64,000 bases of DNA from Cryoendolithus antarcticus (Eukaryota; Ascomycota; Dothideomycetes; Cladosporiales; Cladosporiaceae), in contig NAJO01000030.1 of NCBI GenBank assembly GCA_002077065.1, forward strand, positions 496,001 to 560,000. The letters are read 5' to 3'. Below the pieces are notes generated by a model. That model ran no database searches and was not told where the DNA came from. It was given only the letters and a program-made list of their open reading frames with translations. The translations under genes were made by a program, and so were the position numbers. Positions 40,026 to 49,739 of the stretch are shown here, in pieces (position 1 is the first letter of the stretch; the number at the start of each line of letters is the position of its first letter).

Positions 40026-41801
40026 TCAACTCTCTATCGCCTCCCTCACACCAGCTTCTCTCCGCACAGCCCAGCCCATGAGAGCATAGCATACCACCTC
40101 CCACGCCATCAAGACACCAGTCATCCCCATAGTAAGTGTGAAGATTGTCATAGCATCCAGCCCATTGAACTCAATGCTACGCACGCCATCGTGCGAGCTG
40201 TTCATGAATAGCACGCCGCCAGACATAAGACAGAAGCTCGCCACTAGCTCTGTCGGCGGCCTTGATGGGTAGGCCGTCGTGGGAGGCTTGAGGTACATTA
40301 GGATGTAGGTAAGTCCTCGAGCGAGCGCGAAGCCGGAAAACAGCATTCCCCATTGAGCGTGCAACATGGTCGCCACCATGCTGCTCTGATGATGGGAAGA
40401 CATCATCATGCCGAGAAGCATAATGACGAGAGCCGGCATGGGATTCACGGACATTTTGCGTGCAGGCGGGGTGACGTCGGACTCATCGAGCAGTGCCAAG
40501 CCAGGCTCTTGAACCTCACTTGTGTTCTCGCTCTTTCGCACCTCGACACCAGTGTTCAACATCCTGCCAATCCAGCCAGATTCGATGATCATGCCAAGTA
40601 GACCACCGCCAAAGAACAAGATCGTGATGCTAACATGCTCAAAGTCCTGTGCGCTCCAGGCTTTGCCCCAGGCATTTAGATGTTCGGCCCAGACATTCGT
40701 CGCACCGTACAGCCAGATGACGAAGGATTCCGTGAACTCCGCAGATGGTACGCGAGACTGCCATCGAGACGTATGCGAGACTGTTGAGCGAATGTTCCAG
40801 GCCCAGCCGTACTTCGAAAAGGCACCCATCCAGCGGCCGAGTGTGAGAATGCCGTACCAAAAGAAGATTGCGCCTTTGACGAAGTGCGCCATGCCGGAGA
40901 AGATTTCTCGACTTCTGAAGATGCCACCATACACTACGAAGCCAGAGGTGACGGCTGCAAAGCCAAGCAGGAGAAGAAGCTTGTCCAGCATGACCTGTCC
41001 AACACGCGCTACTGCAAAGATGCGCTGTCCCACAAAGCGCGCAGTGTTGCGCGCAAGGAAGTGACCCACAAGACCATTGCCTAGGAAGGTCTTCTTAATG
41101 TCTCCGTTATGCTCATCTGTATAGGATTCGTCGCTTGGGGGCAATGCTGGTGTCTCCTCCTCTTTGCGGCTTTCTGACAACGAGCTGCCGCGCGATCCAC
41201 TTGAGAAGTTGCCGGAGTCGCGCGAGCTGTGGTACTCGACCGGACTGTCTTCGTATTGCTGTAGCTGAGCATATTGTGGAATGTCGTGTCTTAAAGCCGC
41301 ATGGCTACCAGCGAAGCCGGTTTGCGTTGACTTGGAGGTTTTGAGCGTTGCGAGCGTGGTAGCGAGCGTCCAGATCACGGTGAGTGAGTTCACCACGTAG
41401 CCGATTAGACCATGTGCATCACCCGTGTACAAATCGGGAGTTGCGCGGCTGTAGACGAAGCCAGTGACCATGCCAGCGCCATTAAAGGCGTGGAAGACCA
41501 TCTGCGCCGCCAGACTGTATCTCGACCGTGCGATGCTGAGCATGGTAGCAGCTGGTAGGACGGCCACCCAACTCAACATCATTAAGGCAATGTGGGCGTA
41601 CATCCATCCCGGGTATCCAGGGTGGCGGAAGTAGTTCGGCGGGAAGTCATGTGGAGATGGACTTGCACTCGTAGAGTTGCCCTTGCTCATGTCCACTTCT
41701 TGGTTCATGTGACCATGGTTGCTGTCATGGCCGACAACGAAAGACGCTGCCAAGATCAGAAGCACGAAAGTGCGACCTGTAATGATGGAGGTGCTGCGCA
41801 T
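40026..41801 (-). CDS. YTP1: Ytp1-like integral membrane protein
   Basis: A fungal multi-span membrane protein of unknown biochemical role (DUF2427 plus Ytp1 C-terminal domain). 591 residues from the ATG of MRSTSIITGRTF; the frame extends upstream only with a non-ATG codon. Signal-like first hydrophobic stretch (FVLLILAASFVVGHDSNHGH); His-rich segment; HPGYPGWMYAHIALMMLSWV and AAQMVFHAFNGAGMVTGFVY in the DUF2427 part; a Ser-rich loop; then MAHFVKGAIFFWYGILTLGR, HLNAWGKAWSAQDFEHVSI and the C-terminal spans. About 10-12 membrane helices. The family is clear; the role remains open. Confidence 0.85.
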   Translation of the reverse strand: MRSTSIITGRTFVLLILAASFVVGHDSNHGHMNQEVDMSKGNSTSASPSPHDFPPNYFRHPGYPGWMYAHIALMMLSWVAVLPAATMLSIARSRYSLAAQMVFHAFNGAGMVTGFVYSRATPDLYTGDAHGLIGYVVNSLTVIWTLATTLATLKTSKSTQTGFAGSHAALRHDIPQYAQLQQYEDSPVEYHSSRDSGNFSSGSRGSSLSESRKEEETPALPPSDESYTDEHNGDIKKTFLGNGLVGHFLARNTARFVGQRIFAVARVGQVMLDKLLLLLGFAAVTSGFVVYGGIFRSREIFSGMAHFVKGAIFFWYGILTLGRWMGAFSKYGWAWNIRSTVSHTSRWQSRVPSAEFTESFVIWLYGATNVWAEHLNAWGKAWSAQDFEHVSITILFFGGGLLGMIIESGWIGRMLNTGVEVRKSENTSEVQEPGLALLDESDVTPPARKMSVNPMPALVIMLLGMMMSSHHQSSMVATMLHAQWGMLFSGFALARGLTYILMYLKPPTTAYPSRPPTELVASFCLMSGGVLFMNSSHDGVRSIEFNGLDAMTIFTLTMGMTGVLMAWEVVCYALMGWAVRREAGVREAIES

Positions 41802-43066
41802 AGGGATCGTTGTGGTGTTCGAGCTGCATATGCTACGAACCAAGATCGTAGGGGTCTTGATAGGGGTCGAGAAGAAGGACGGAGGAAAGGGCGATCAGTA
41901 AGGCTAAGGCGATTGCGAGTAACTTGTTTCGTTGTTAAGAAATTCGACAGACGCTATGAAGGAAAATGTGGAAGGTGTTCACGGTAATGCTCAACAAAAG
42001 GAAGGATGCGGCAACCACAATACGCTCGCTTCACCATGCGTGATTCCACGGAAAGTCAGCTTTAACTCACCGCCGCCGTCGTGTCCGCATATGCGTATCG
42101 CTGCCGGATGTGAATCAGAGATGACATATGTCAGCAGCTCATGCAATTCGCCCCAGACACCAACGTCAGGATACGCTCATGCGATTCTCGCAGCGAGTAT
42201 CGGCATCGGTCGTGTAAACTCCGAAAGACTACTCCATCACACGCCTTGTCTCTGACATATGAGCTGCTAGGACCCTTACGTGATATGCACGCAGGATTCT
42301 GCGGCTCTGTTAGGTCATCCGTGGGCTGCCGAGGGTGGGCTGCTGACATCGCATTTCTGGTATAGTCTGATGCGGGATTCGCGATGTCCATGTTGGCCGA
42401 CATGGCGTTTGTCGGTATAGTCTGACACGTCAGAAGAAGTGTGGCAGCCTTGCGAGCTGCTGGGCAGGATGGTGTTGCCGCTGTGATGATCTTCCCACGT
42501 CTTCTGGGGGCTGTCTTTGCTCGCTGGTACACCTGTAGTCACACAGCCGCTAGTTCATACTGAATAGCATGATATGTCCTTACTAAGCTCCGCGGAGGCA
42601 ACGTGAAGGGTTTGCTTGTGATCGGAAAGCTACGGAATACGATATCAGCATAGCGAAGTAGTCCACACTCTGCTAGGCCTTTGGAAGCCATAAGCTGTCA
42701 GTAGTGCGCCGCATCTCACATTCGAACATAAGTCGAGAGACGCGAACGCGAGAATTCCGAACCCACCGACGCTGTATAGCGAGTTTGACCCAATTGTCCA
42801 TGTCCAGCTGACCTGCCACAACATTACTTGTATGGACAGCAGTGCAGTTCTCGGCGGTGAGGCAAGTGCCGCGCCGGCGCCAAGCCTTATGCGCGACCCG
42901 AGCTTGCCGAGCTCCGAAAGCTGCTTCGCGCGATCTAGACAGTCTTTCGTCTACGAGCATGTATCATGCATGAGGTTTTCCATGTCGCATCATGATGGTA
43001 GCCTCTTCGGCGGAGACTCAGGTCCTTCAACAAGGCTTCATATAGGGCAATGAGTATGGTGGTAAC
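41802..43066. other. Long intergenic region, Ytp1-like / F-box-like genes
   Basis: About 1.27 kb, the longest gap. Short ORFs on both strands lack family resemblance. Contains a perfect palindrome gacatatgtc (42122-42131) and a 12-nt direct repeat ggtatagtctga at 42359-42370 and 42414-42425. Shared upstream region of two divergent genes. Confidence 0.4.
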
Positions 43067-44442
43067 ATGACGCGAGCGATCGCAACAGCACTATCACTGC
43101 AAGACATCGTTGACAAAGTATGTTCCAGCTCATATGATGGTACAATGGCCTGTAGGCACTGACACATCGACGAAGATCGTGAGGCAGATACTTGACCGAC
43201 CTCCATTTGACTCTCGCGATCTCCTTACGGCGAACACTTATGGACTATTTGCAGCTTATACCGAGTCGTGTCGAAGAGATCTGCGAGCACTTCGTTTATT
43301 GAACGCAATCTTCGAGGGAACTGCATCCCCATACTTGTTCGAATTTGTCAAGACTACCTTCCCGCATAAATCATCTGGATCGGAGTCACAAGTCCCTTCC
43401 CTTTTTCGCAAGTCCACTGTGGATATACATCCGAAGCTTGAAAGTAGAATGGCCAGCCTACGTCCAACCGAAGCCTGGAGACTCGATGTGGGCCTTCGTG
43501 GCGGCGTTCCCCGAGAAGTTTCCTCAACTTCGTGTGAGTTGTACGAGACTGGTAGCCATTGGCTTCCACGTACCGAGAGGCGCTGTACATTTCGACCACT
43601 TGGGCGCTCCTGATCGCTACCGTCAGATCGTGTATACAACGATCATAGACTGCATACGCGAAGCACCGCCTGGCCTAGAAGTCCTCGTCTTACAACTCCC
43701 GCTCGCGTATGATTTCAGCTTTCTAAGCACAACGATAGCTCGAGAGCCGTCAGTGAGATCAACATTGGCTGCGATGAGACATTTGGTCGTAGGCATCAAC
43801 GATGGCACAGGTCCCCATGGCGATCGAACGCCCTGTGATGAAGAGACAGGTGAGTGGGAGTCTCAGAGCGAAGATTATACAGCTCATCCGAATGTTTACT
43901 CACAATCAGGCTTTTGGGATTGCATCCAACTAGTGCAGCATAATCTGCGGTCGCTGCGTGTCCATTGCACGCATGTCTTAGATGCGGAACGGGCGCTCAT
44001 GGTAAACATGTCAGATCTGCGAGAAGTACAGCTCGTGCGCGTTAGTGTTTCAGCTGCGACCTTGTGCACTGTGTTTCCGAGAGCTGCTATGCTCAGAGCT
44101 GTGCTTCTACAATCTGTGGAATTGAGTGCAGGTACCTGGGATGAGGTACTGCTGACCCTCGCGCGAATTCCAGCGCTCGAAACCTTTGATATGGAGCCTT
44201 GCGGCTATCTACACAGTGGCGCCTCTGCAGCGTTCGCGACATGGGGTTTACCTACGACTGACGATGGCCGCCCGATCGAAACTTTGCACTACTCGCAGGA
44301 TTATGATGCCTGGGGAACCTTACTAAGACATGTCAATGGTGTCAGAGCTAGCAAAGGACTCGAACTTTACACGCCATACGAGTATCGTTATCTCGATCGA
44401 GAGTACGGACGAGAGCTGCAACATCTACACGCGGAGAGCTGA
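43067..44442 (+). CDS. F-box-like protein, uncertain internal intron
   Basis: Not recognised with certainty. Exon 1 (43067-43117) joins exon 2 at 43176 through a 58-bp intron (gtatgt...CACTGAC...gaag), giving LSLQDIVDKIVRQILDRPPF, which resembles the first helices of an F-box. The downstream part, ending at 44442, has leucine-rich-like segments (LEVLVLQLPLAYDFSF, LRSLRVHCTHVLDAERALM, LREVQLVRVSVSAATL). The two frames meet between about 43330 and 43420. Candidate introns are 43346-43391 (gtcaag...cacaag, 46 bp, phase 0) or a 76-bp intron ending after the pyrimidine-rich stretch at about 43410; neither has a strong donor. A frameshift is the alternative. The F-box call is an inference. Confidence 0.5.
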
Positions 44443-45410
44443 GCGCGGTTGGACAGATGGGCTTCTCCTGCCGATGTAATATTGACGGGCCATGGCTCTC
44501 GAGGCCACAGTAGTTCGCGCATCTGTGACGGAGTGCAATGGTCGGAGCGCAGGCCTTGAAGAATAAACTCTCAAACGAAAATTGTCGTCCACTTACTGAT
44601 ACGGGACTCGATGCTTTCGATTCACTTCGAGCTGCTCACGTGACTAACCCTTGTGATCTGCCGGGCGTCAGGGAAGAAACGTGCCGCAGATTGACGTGGA
44701 GCCGTGACAGCCGATCTGCATCAAGGATGTCATTGATGTTCTTCGAGAAGAGTGCATCCGTGACACAGCTGGGCTTGCCATTAAACATCTACATTGAGCA
44801 CGCGATCTGATCACTGCGTTGTAGCGGCCTCGATCAAAGCATAACCTTGAAGTGAGGTCTCGAGTGACAGTGTGACATCATGGTCAACGGTCGAGCTGGC
44901 GCAAATTGAGTTTGCTGCTCTGGACTTCGTCGGCATCCCAGGCCGAGTGCTGCCGAGCTGTCGATGCACGAGGTTGCATATGATGCTGCGTCTTTGTTAT
45001 GAGCGCCATGCGTGCCACGGCTTTGCAAACTTGGCTATCTGCAAGACGCAGCAATGGTAATTTGGAGCGTGTCATCATCTATCTAGATTCGTTAGCAGAC
45101 GATCGTGCGCAAGAGTGACAATTTCCGCGGGGCCAGTCCCGACGAAAGAAGAGCCTCCCGTCGACTTCGCCAACGGCTGCTACGTCACGCTCGTACGCCC
45201 ACGACATCCAAGGCCAGTCTTCACTCCCGTGCAACCCGAGCCGTCAAGTCTAAGTTCTCTTCCCTGTGACGGTCTCCCACTCCTATGATACCCGGTCAAC
45301 AGCACCTCCCCCTACGCATACCCCACTGAAGTCAGAGCGTTTGTCACTGTACCCTCCGACCTGCGGTACCCTATCTTGTAAGGCCCCAGAAGATCGCACG
45401 GCGACCCAGC
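44443..45410. other. Intergenic region upstream of the Slm1-like gene
   Basis: About 970 bp. A 90-codon ORF at 44538-44810 has no family resemblance or conserved pattern and is not called. Nothing else seen. Confidence 0.4.
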
Positions 45411-48268
45411 ATGGCGGACCCGTACGGCACTGCCCCTGGGCGCGGCGAATCACAACTCAAAGCTAGCTATGGCAACAGTGACTATCAGGACTTCGCCCAC
45501 GGCAATCCCTCGGCAACCGAGTCCTCCCCGTTGGCGCAGTCGCAAGGCTATCAATCCGACGACCTGCATAGTGCAGGCGTGAATCGCTCAGCGTCGACCG
45601 CGTCGACCGCTGTAGGTCGCCAATCGACGCCTTCGCGAAACAATACTCTGAAGAAGAAAGCCTCGGTCAAACGCATGGGCAGCCTTAAGCGGAGCTCCAG
45701 CCGAAAGAGCCTCGTGGCTGGCAGCATCAAGGGCGTCGGCAACTCGGCAGATGAGCAGGACTACAACAACGTGTTCTTCACTCCGATCCCAACCCAGGGC
45801 TCACCGACCGAGATCCTCGCCAACCGCTTCCAAGCCTGGCGCCAGCTGCTCAAGTCCCTCATAGCCTACTTCCGCGAGATTCAATCCTCCTACGACACGC
45901 GCGCGAAAGCGATCCACAAAGTCCAGGGCACGATAGCGGGTATAGCTCACCCGTCAGTCTTCATCACGGACCACGGGCTGGGTGAAGCAACGAGAATACT
46001 AGAGGACTATCACAAGCACTCCATAACTGAAGCGAACAAGAGTCGCGATATCGAGAACGACGTCATTGGCGCATTGACAGGTCTGCGTAGCGACCTGGGG
46101 CAGAAGATCAAGGAGATCAAGGGGTTGAGCGGGGACTTCAAGAACAGTGTGGAGAAGGAGAAGGAAAGCACGAGGCGGGCTGTGGATACTTATCAGGAGG
46201 CGCTGCAGCATGCAAATCATGAGGATGGGGCGAGTGTGGGGAAGAACGATCCCTTTGTTGTGAGACTTGGGGTTGATCGGGCGGTGGAAAAGCAGATTGA
46301 TGAGGAGAACTACCTGCATCGGGTAAGTCATTGGGATACAGGATTTCGTGTGCGCCACGACTGACTTCAAGTAGGCCTACCTCAACCTCGAAAGCTCCGG
46401 TCGCGAACTCGAGTCCATCGTCGTAGGCGAGATCCAGAAGGCCTACAACGCGCTCGCCGGGATCCTCAAGCGCGAGGGCGATGATGCTTACCACGTCGTT
46501 GAGACCCTCCGCAGCGGACCCATCTCAATGCCCAAAGACCAGGAGTGGTCGTCTTTTGTACACGCCGAGCCCCACTTCGTCCCGGCTGACACGCCCGTCC
46601 GCCGCGTCGAAGACATCACCTATCCCGGCAAAGACAATCCAGCCGCAGCCGAGATCCGCGCCGGCATGCTGGAACGCAAGAGCAAGTACCTCAAATCTTA
46701 CACGCCAGGATGGTACGTCTTATCGCCCACACATCTACACGAGTTCAAGTCGGCAGATAAGATCTACACCCAACCGCCAGTGATGTCGCTCTTCCTCGGC
46801 GACCAGCGTCTCGGCTCACACTCCGAAGCCGGCTCCTCCAGCCAGAAGTTTATGCTCAAGGGCAAGCAAGCTGGCGGCGCGCACAGAGGCCACAGCTGGG
46901 TCTTTCGCGCTGAGAGCCATGATACCATGGTCGCGTGGTACAACGACATCAAGACTCTCACCGAATCAACCGGCGAAGAGCGTACCGCGTTTGTACGCCA
47001 GCACGCTAGAAGCGTGAGTGGCAACAGCGAACGGCCACGGAGTATCTCGAGTGATGGTCTAGAGGAGGATGAAGCGGATGCTGTGCCTTTCACCGCCGAC
47101 GCGGCGAGTCTAGCTGAGCAGCACCCGGTTGAGTCGAGGCCTGTGAGGCCGATGCCAGGTGAGTGAGTGCTGGCCCTTTTTATTGCGTATATCCTTATAC
47201 TGTGAGTGTAGGCTGATGAATGTGTGTCTTGCGTGAACAGGCGGCAGATTTCCATCGGATCTGAATATCCATCGTAGTGGGGCTATGAGCCCCTCGAGCG
47301 AAGCGGACTCGGATGATAGATCGGTTGTTGCTGCGGCTGCGACGTTACACAGCCACCCGCAGGAGCACTCAAGGGCTTTGCCCGCGGATGATCCCTATCG
47401 CCTTCAGGGCGTTGCTTCTGGCAGTCGCGTGGCGTCAAGGGAGTCTGAGGCACCGCCGCCTGTGTTTGGTAGCTCGCAGGGCAAAGAGCGGGCTAATGCT
47501 CCGGAGACGTACGCGCCTACACAGGGCTACGCCGCGCAGCAGCAAGCTTCGAAGTCTGCTGCGCCGTTCGGCGAGGCACGCCAGCCTCTCGCTCAGCCTC
47601 AGCAGCACTTTCAGCCCCAGCAACCATCCACGAGCAACGACTGGATTGCACCAGCTGCTTTAGGTGCCGGCGCTGGCGTCGTAGGCGCAGGAGCGTACCG
47701 CCATCACCAGGATGAGCTTGTGCCCCAGCCGATGGACCAGCAAGAGCATGCCGAAGCCTTCCCGTCGTCCGCTCGATCTGTCGAGGCACAGCTAGCACAG
47801 CGGGAAGCTGAACAGATTGCTGCGCCAGATTTGCCAACGCCCGCGGCACAAGTAGCACAGCGCGAAGCAACACAGATCGCGGCGCCAGATGTTCCAACAC
47901 CTGTAGCACAGCAGCCACACAGCTCAAGCAACGGAGCCTTCGGAGCTGCAGCTCTCGGAGCCGGCGCAGGTGTAGGTGCGATGACAGTCGAAGACTACCG
48001 AAAGTTGGGAGAGGATGCGGACATGACTAGTCGTAGTCCGCCTACTGCGGCGCTACCTCTCGCCACGGAGCAGCAGCTACCTAGCCGTGCAGCAGAGTCT
48101 AGCATTGGCAACGGCGCCTCGTCTTCGTCGTCTGGCTTCGCTCTTGGCGGCTTGGAAGCTGAAGGCGCGCACGAGACTGGTGCTCTGTTTCCGAGGGTGA
48201 TTCGGCATGATACTGATATCAGTGTGTCGAGGCTGCACATCCCGGGCGAGTTCCCGAAGAGAGGGTAA
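45411..48268 (+). CDS. SLM1: Slm1/Slm2-like PH-domain protein, long C-terminal extension
   Basis: A PI(4,5)P2-binding TORC2 effector at eisosomes. Exons: 45411-46322, 46375-47158 and 47241-48268 (introns of 52 and 82 bp, donors gtaagt and gtgagt), phases agree, 907 residues. Ser-rich N-terminus with KKKASVKRMGSLKRSSSRKS; an F-BAR-like helical region at about 130-330 (ILANRFQAWRQLLKSLIAYF, then GLSGDFKNSVEKEKESTRR); and a PH domain at about 390-505 (GMLERKSKYLKSYTPGWYVL, WVFRAESHDTMVAWYNDI). The last 340 residues are Ala/Gln/Pro-rich and include a 60-bp repeat; yeast Slm1 has no such long tail. Slm1 recruitment depends on the product of Mss4, encoded at the left edge of this window. Confidence 0.85.
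47792..47911 (+). repeat. Two 60-bp coding repeats in the Slm1-like tail
   Basis: Two adjacent 20-codon units, 47792-47851 and 47852-47911, code for LAQREAEQIAAPDLPTPAAQ and VAQREATQIAAPDVPTPVAQ. The DNA copies have diverged at synonymous sites, so the protein repeat is not a very recent slippage product. Confidence 0.8.
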
Positions 48269-48485
48269 GCCGCTGGAGAAGTGGGAGAGGCTGCTGTGCT
48301 CTAGAGCTGGGTGATATGCCCGCTACGTCGGGGGTGCGTCGCGCTGCTCCTGTACGGTATACCCTGTTCGAGGCGTTCGTTCTCAGTGCGATCGCCTGTC
48401 TGTACTCCTGTCCAATCAATCCTGCACATCGTCATTGCCTCGTTCATCCTCTCAAGTCCGTAATGCTCGCTCCGCGTCTCTCACA

Positions 48486-49179
48486 TCATCTGACCGCTCC
48501 TCTTCCTATCCCTCTACCCCTAGCCACACCACCCCGCGCTCCTCTCGCACCCCTCTCACTGCCCCTCCCTCTTCCAGCCGTTCCACCTCCCCTGCTAGAC
48601 AGCACAGAGCCAGGCACGCTGCTGTACCTACTATCCGCCTTACTGCTAGTCGGTGGATTCTCAACAAAACTCGTGTCAGTCGTCAAAAACGTCGCGTCGA
48701 TCTCTGCGCTTGCTGCAGCCGTGCCATCGAGATTCTTAGTCCGATTGTCGCGGAAGTGAGATGGGTTCGGGGTGGGAGGCGCGCGGGCAAATGACGCGGG
48801 AACGGGAGCCTAATCATGCTATTAGTCTCTGGCGCCTACATCAGAGAGGACGTGAGGCGCAGCATGCCTCAGGAAAGTCCACGCAGAAGGCACTCATGTT
48901 CAGCCCATACAGGAATGCGCCAAAGCACTCGTTGAAGCGGCCAATGCTTTCGTTGAGCAGCTGGAGGTGCATGAAGTTCGCTTCCAAGTCTGCCATACTG
49001 TCTGAGAGCTCGGCGAACGCGGGTTCGAGTGCTGTGAGGGGGTTTGCGGTGGAGGCGTGGGAGGTCGAGGGCGTTGTTTGGGAGGCGCGGAGGGAGGTCC
49101 GAGACGGTGGGCGGAGAGGGGTAGTGGGCCGGGCGGGAGGGTTCTTGGCCGATGGAGGGGCGGTGGAGGGGGTGGCCAT
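48486..49179 (-). CDS. DAM1: DASH complex subunit Dam1 with a GC-AG intron
   Basis: An outer-kinetochore DASH/Dam1 ring subunit that couples kinetochores to microtubules. Exon 1 (49179-48868) codes for a Pro/Ser/Thr-rich start and the Dam1 core: ALEPAFAELSDSMADLEANF then MHLQLLNESIGRFNECFGAF and LYGLNMSAFCVDFPE. Read without splicing it stops seven codons later. A 58-bp intron 48867-48810 with a gcatgc donor, a GACTAATAG branch region and a gattag acceptor joins exon 2 (48809-48486) in phase, giving DFPE|APVPASFARAPPTP, DATFLTTDTSFVENPP and a Gly/Arg-rich end; 211 residues. DFPEAPxPxSF and the TTDTSF segment are what I expect of filamentous-fungal Dam1. The core is certain; the GC donor is well supported but unproven. 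It converges with SLM1. Confidence 0.85.
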
Positions 49180-49739
49180 TGTCGCGGTTGTACGTACTAT
49201 CTAAGAAAGGGATACTCTGGCTTGAAGTATATTATGTTTCATGCACGCGACTCGACGCGAACTGGTACCCCACGTTTACCTACAGTAGGTAGTGTCTCAG
49301 AACCACGTGGTGTGGCGCGGCAACCGGCAGTAGCCGAACCTACTTCATGCTTATCTAGCTCACGCTGCCGCGTGAGGTTGGTGATGCGACGGCGGGGATC
49401 ATACTCCATCTTCAGAAAGGAGCAGCGGTTCAATTGAGGAGCTCAAATCCGAAGACCGTGGCGGATAGAATACATCCGGCAGCAGCGCAGGCCAAGACGA
49501 CACCGGCCACAAGACTTACAACCATCGGCGCATTGCACCTACGAGGGCCGCCGAGCGCAAGAGCTCGTACAGATACAATACTCGAGCAGCGGCAACATAT
49601 TGGTGGCAGACTGGGACAGGTGCACTCGGGGCGCACAGCGGTCATACCGGTGACCTCACCAGGAGCGGACGGGCAGATCCCAATGAATGGTCCGTCTGAC
49701 GTCGTGTGAGACCGTATGGGCCAGCTATTCCTCTGAGAG
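49180..49739. promoter_or_regulatory. Divergent upstream region, DAM1 / BCK1
   Basis: About 560 bp. A 91-codon ORF (49434-49709) shows no family signature and is probably leader sequence of BCK1. No TATA box recognised. Confidence 0.4.

Noticed and set aside
42359..42425. Direct repeat ggtatagtctga, 55 bp apart, as a possible mobile-element mark
   Set aside because: Only 12 nt, two copies, with no inverted repeats or transposase-like sequence between or around them.
44538..44810. 90-codon ORF upstream of the Slm1-like gene
   Set aside because: No recognisable motif, no adjoining splice structure, and composition typical of random ORFs.
48316..48794. Plus-strand ORFs of 147 and 119 codons between SLM1 and DAM1
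   Set aside because: They overlap the second exon of Dam1 on the other strand and mirror its Gly/Arg-rich composition as Pro/Ser/Leu runs; best explained as shadows.
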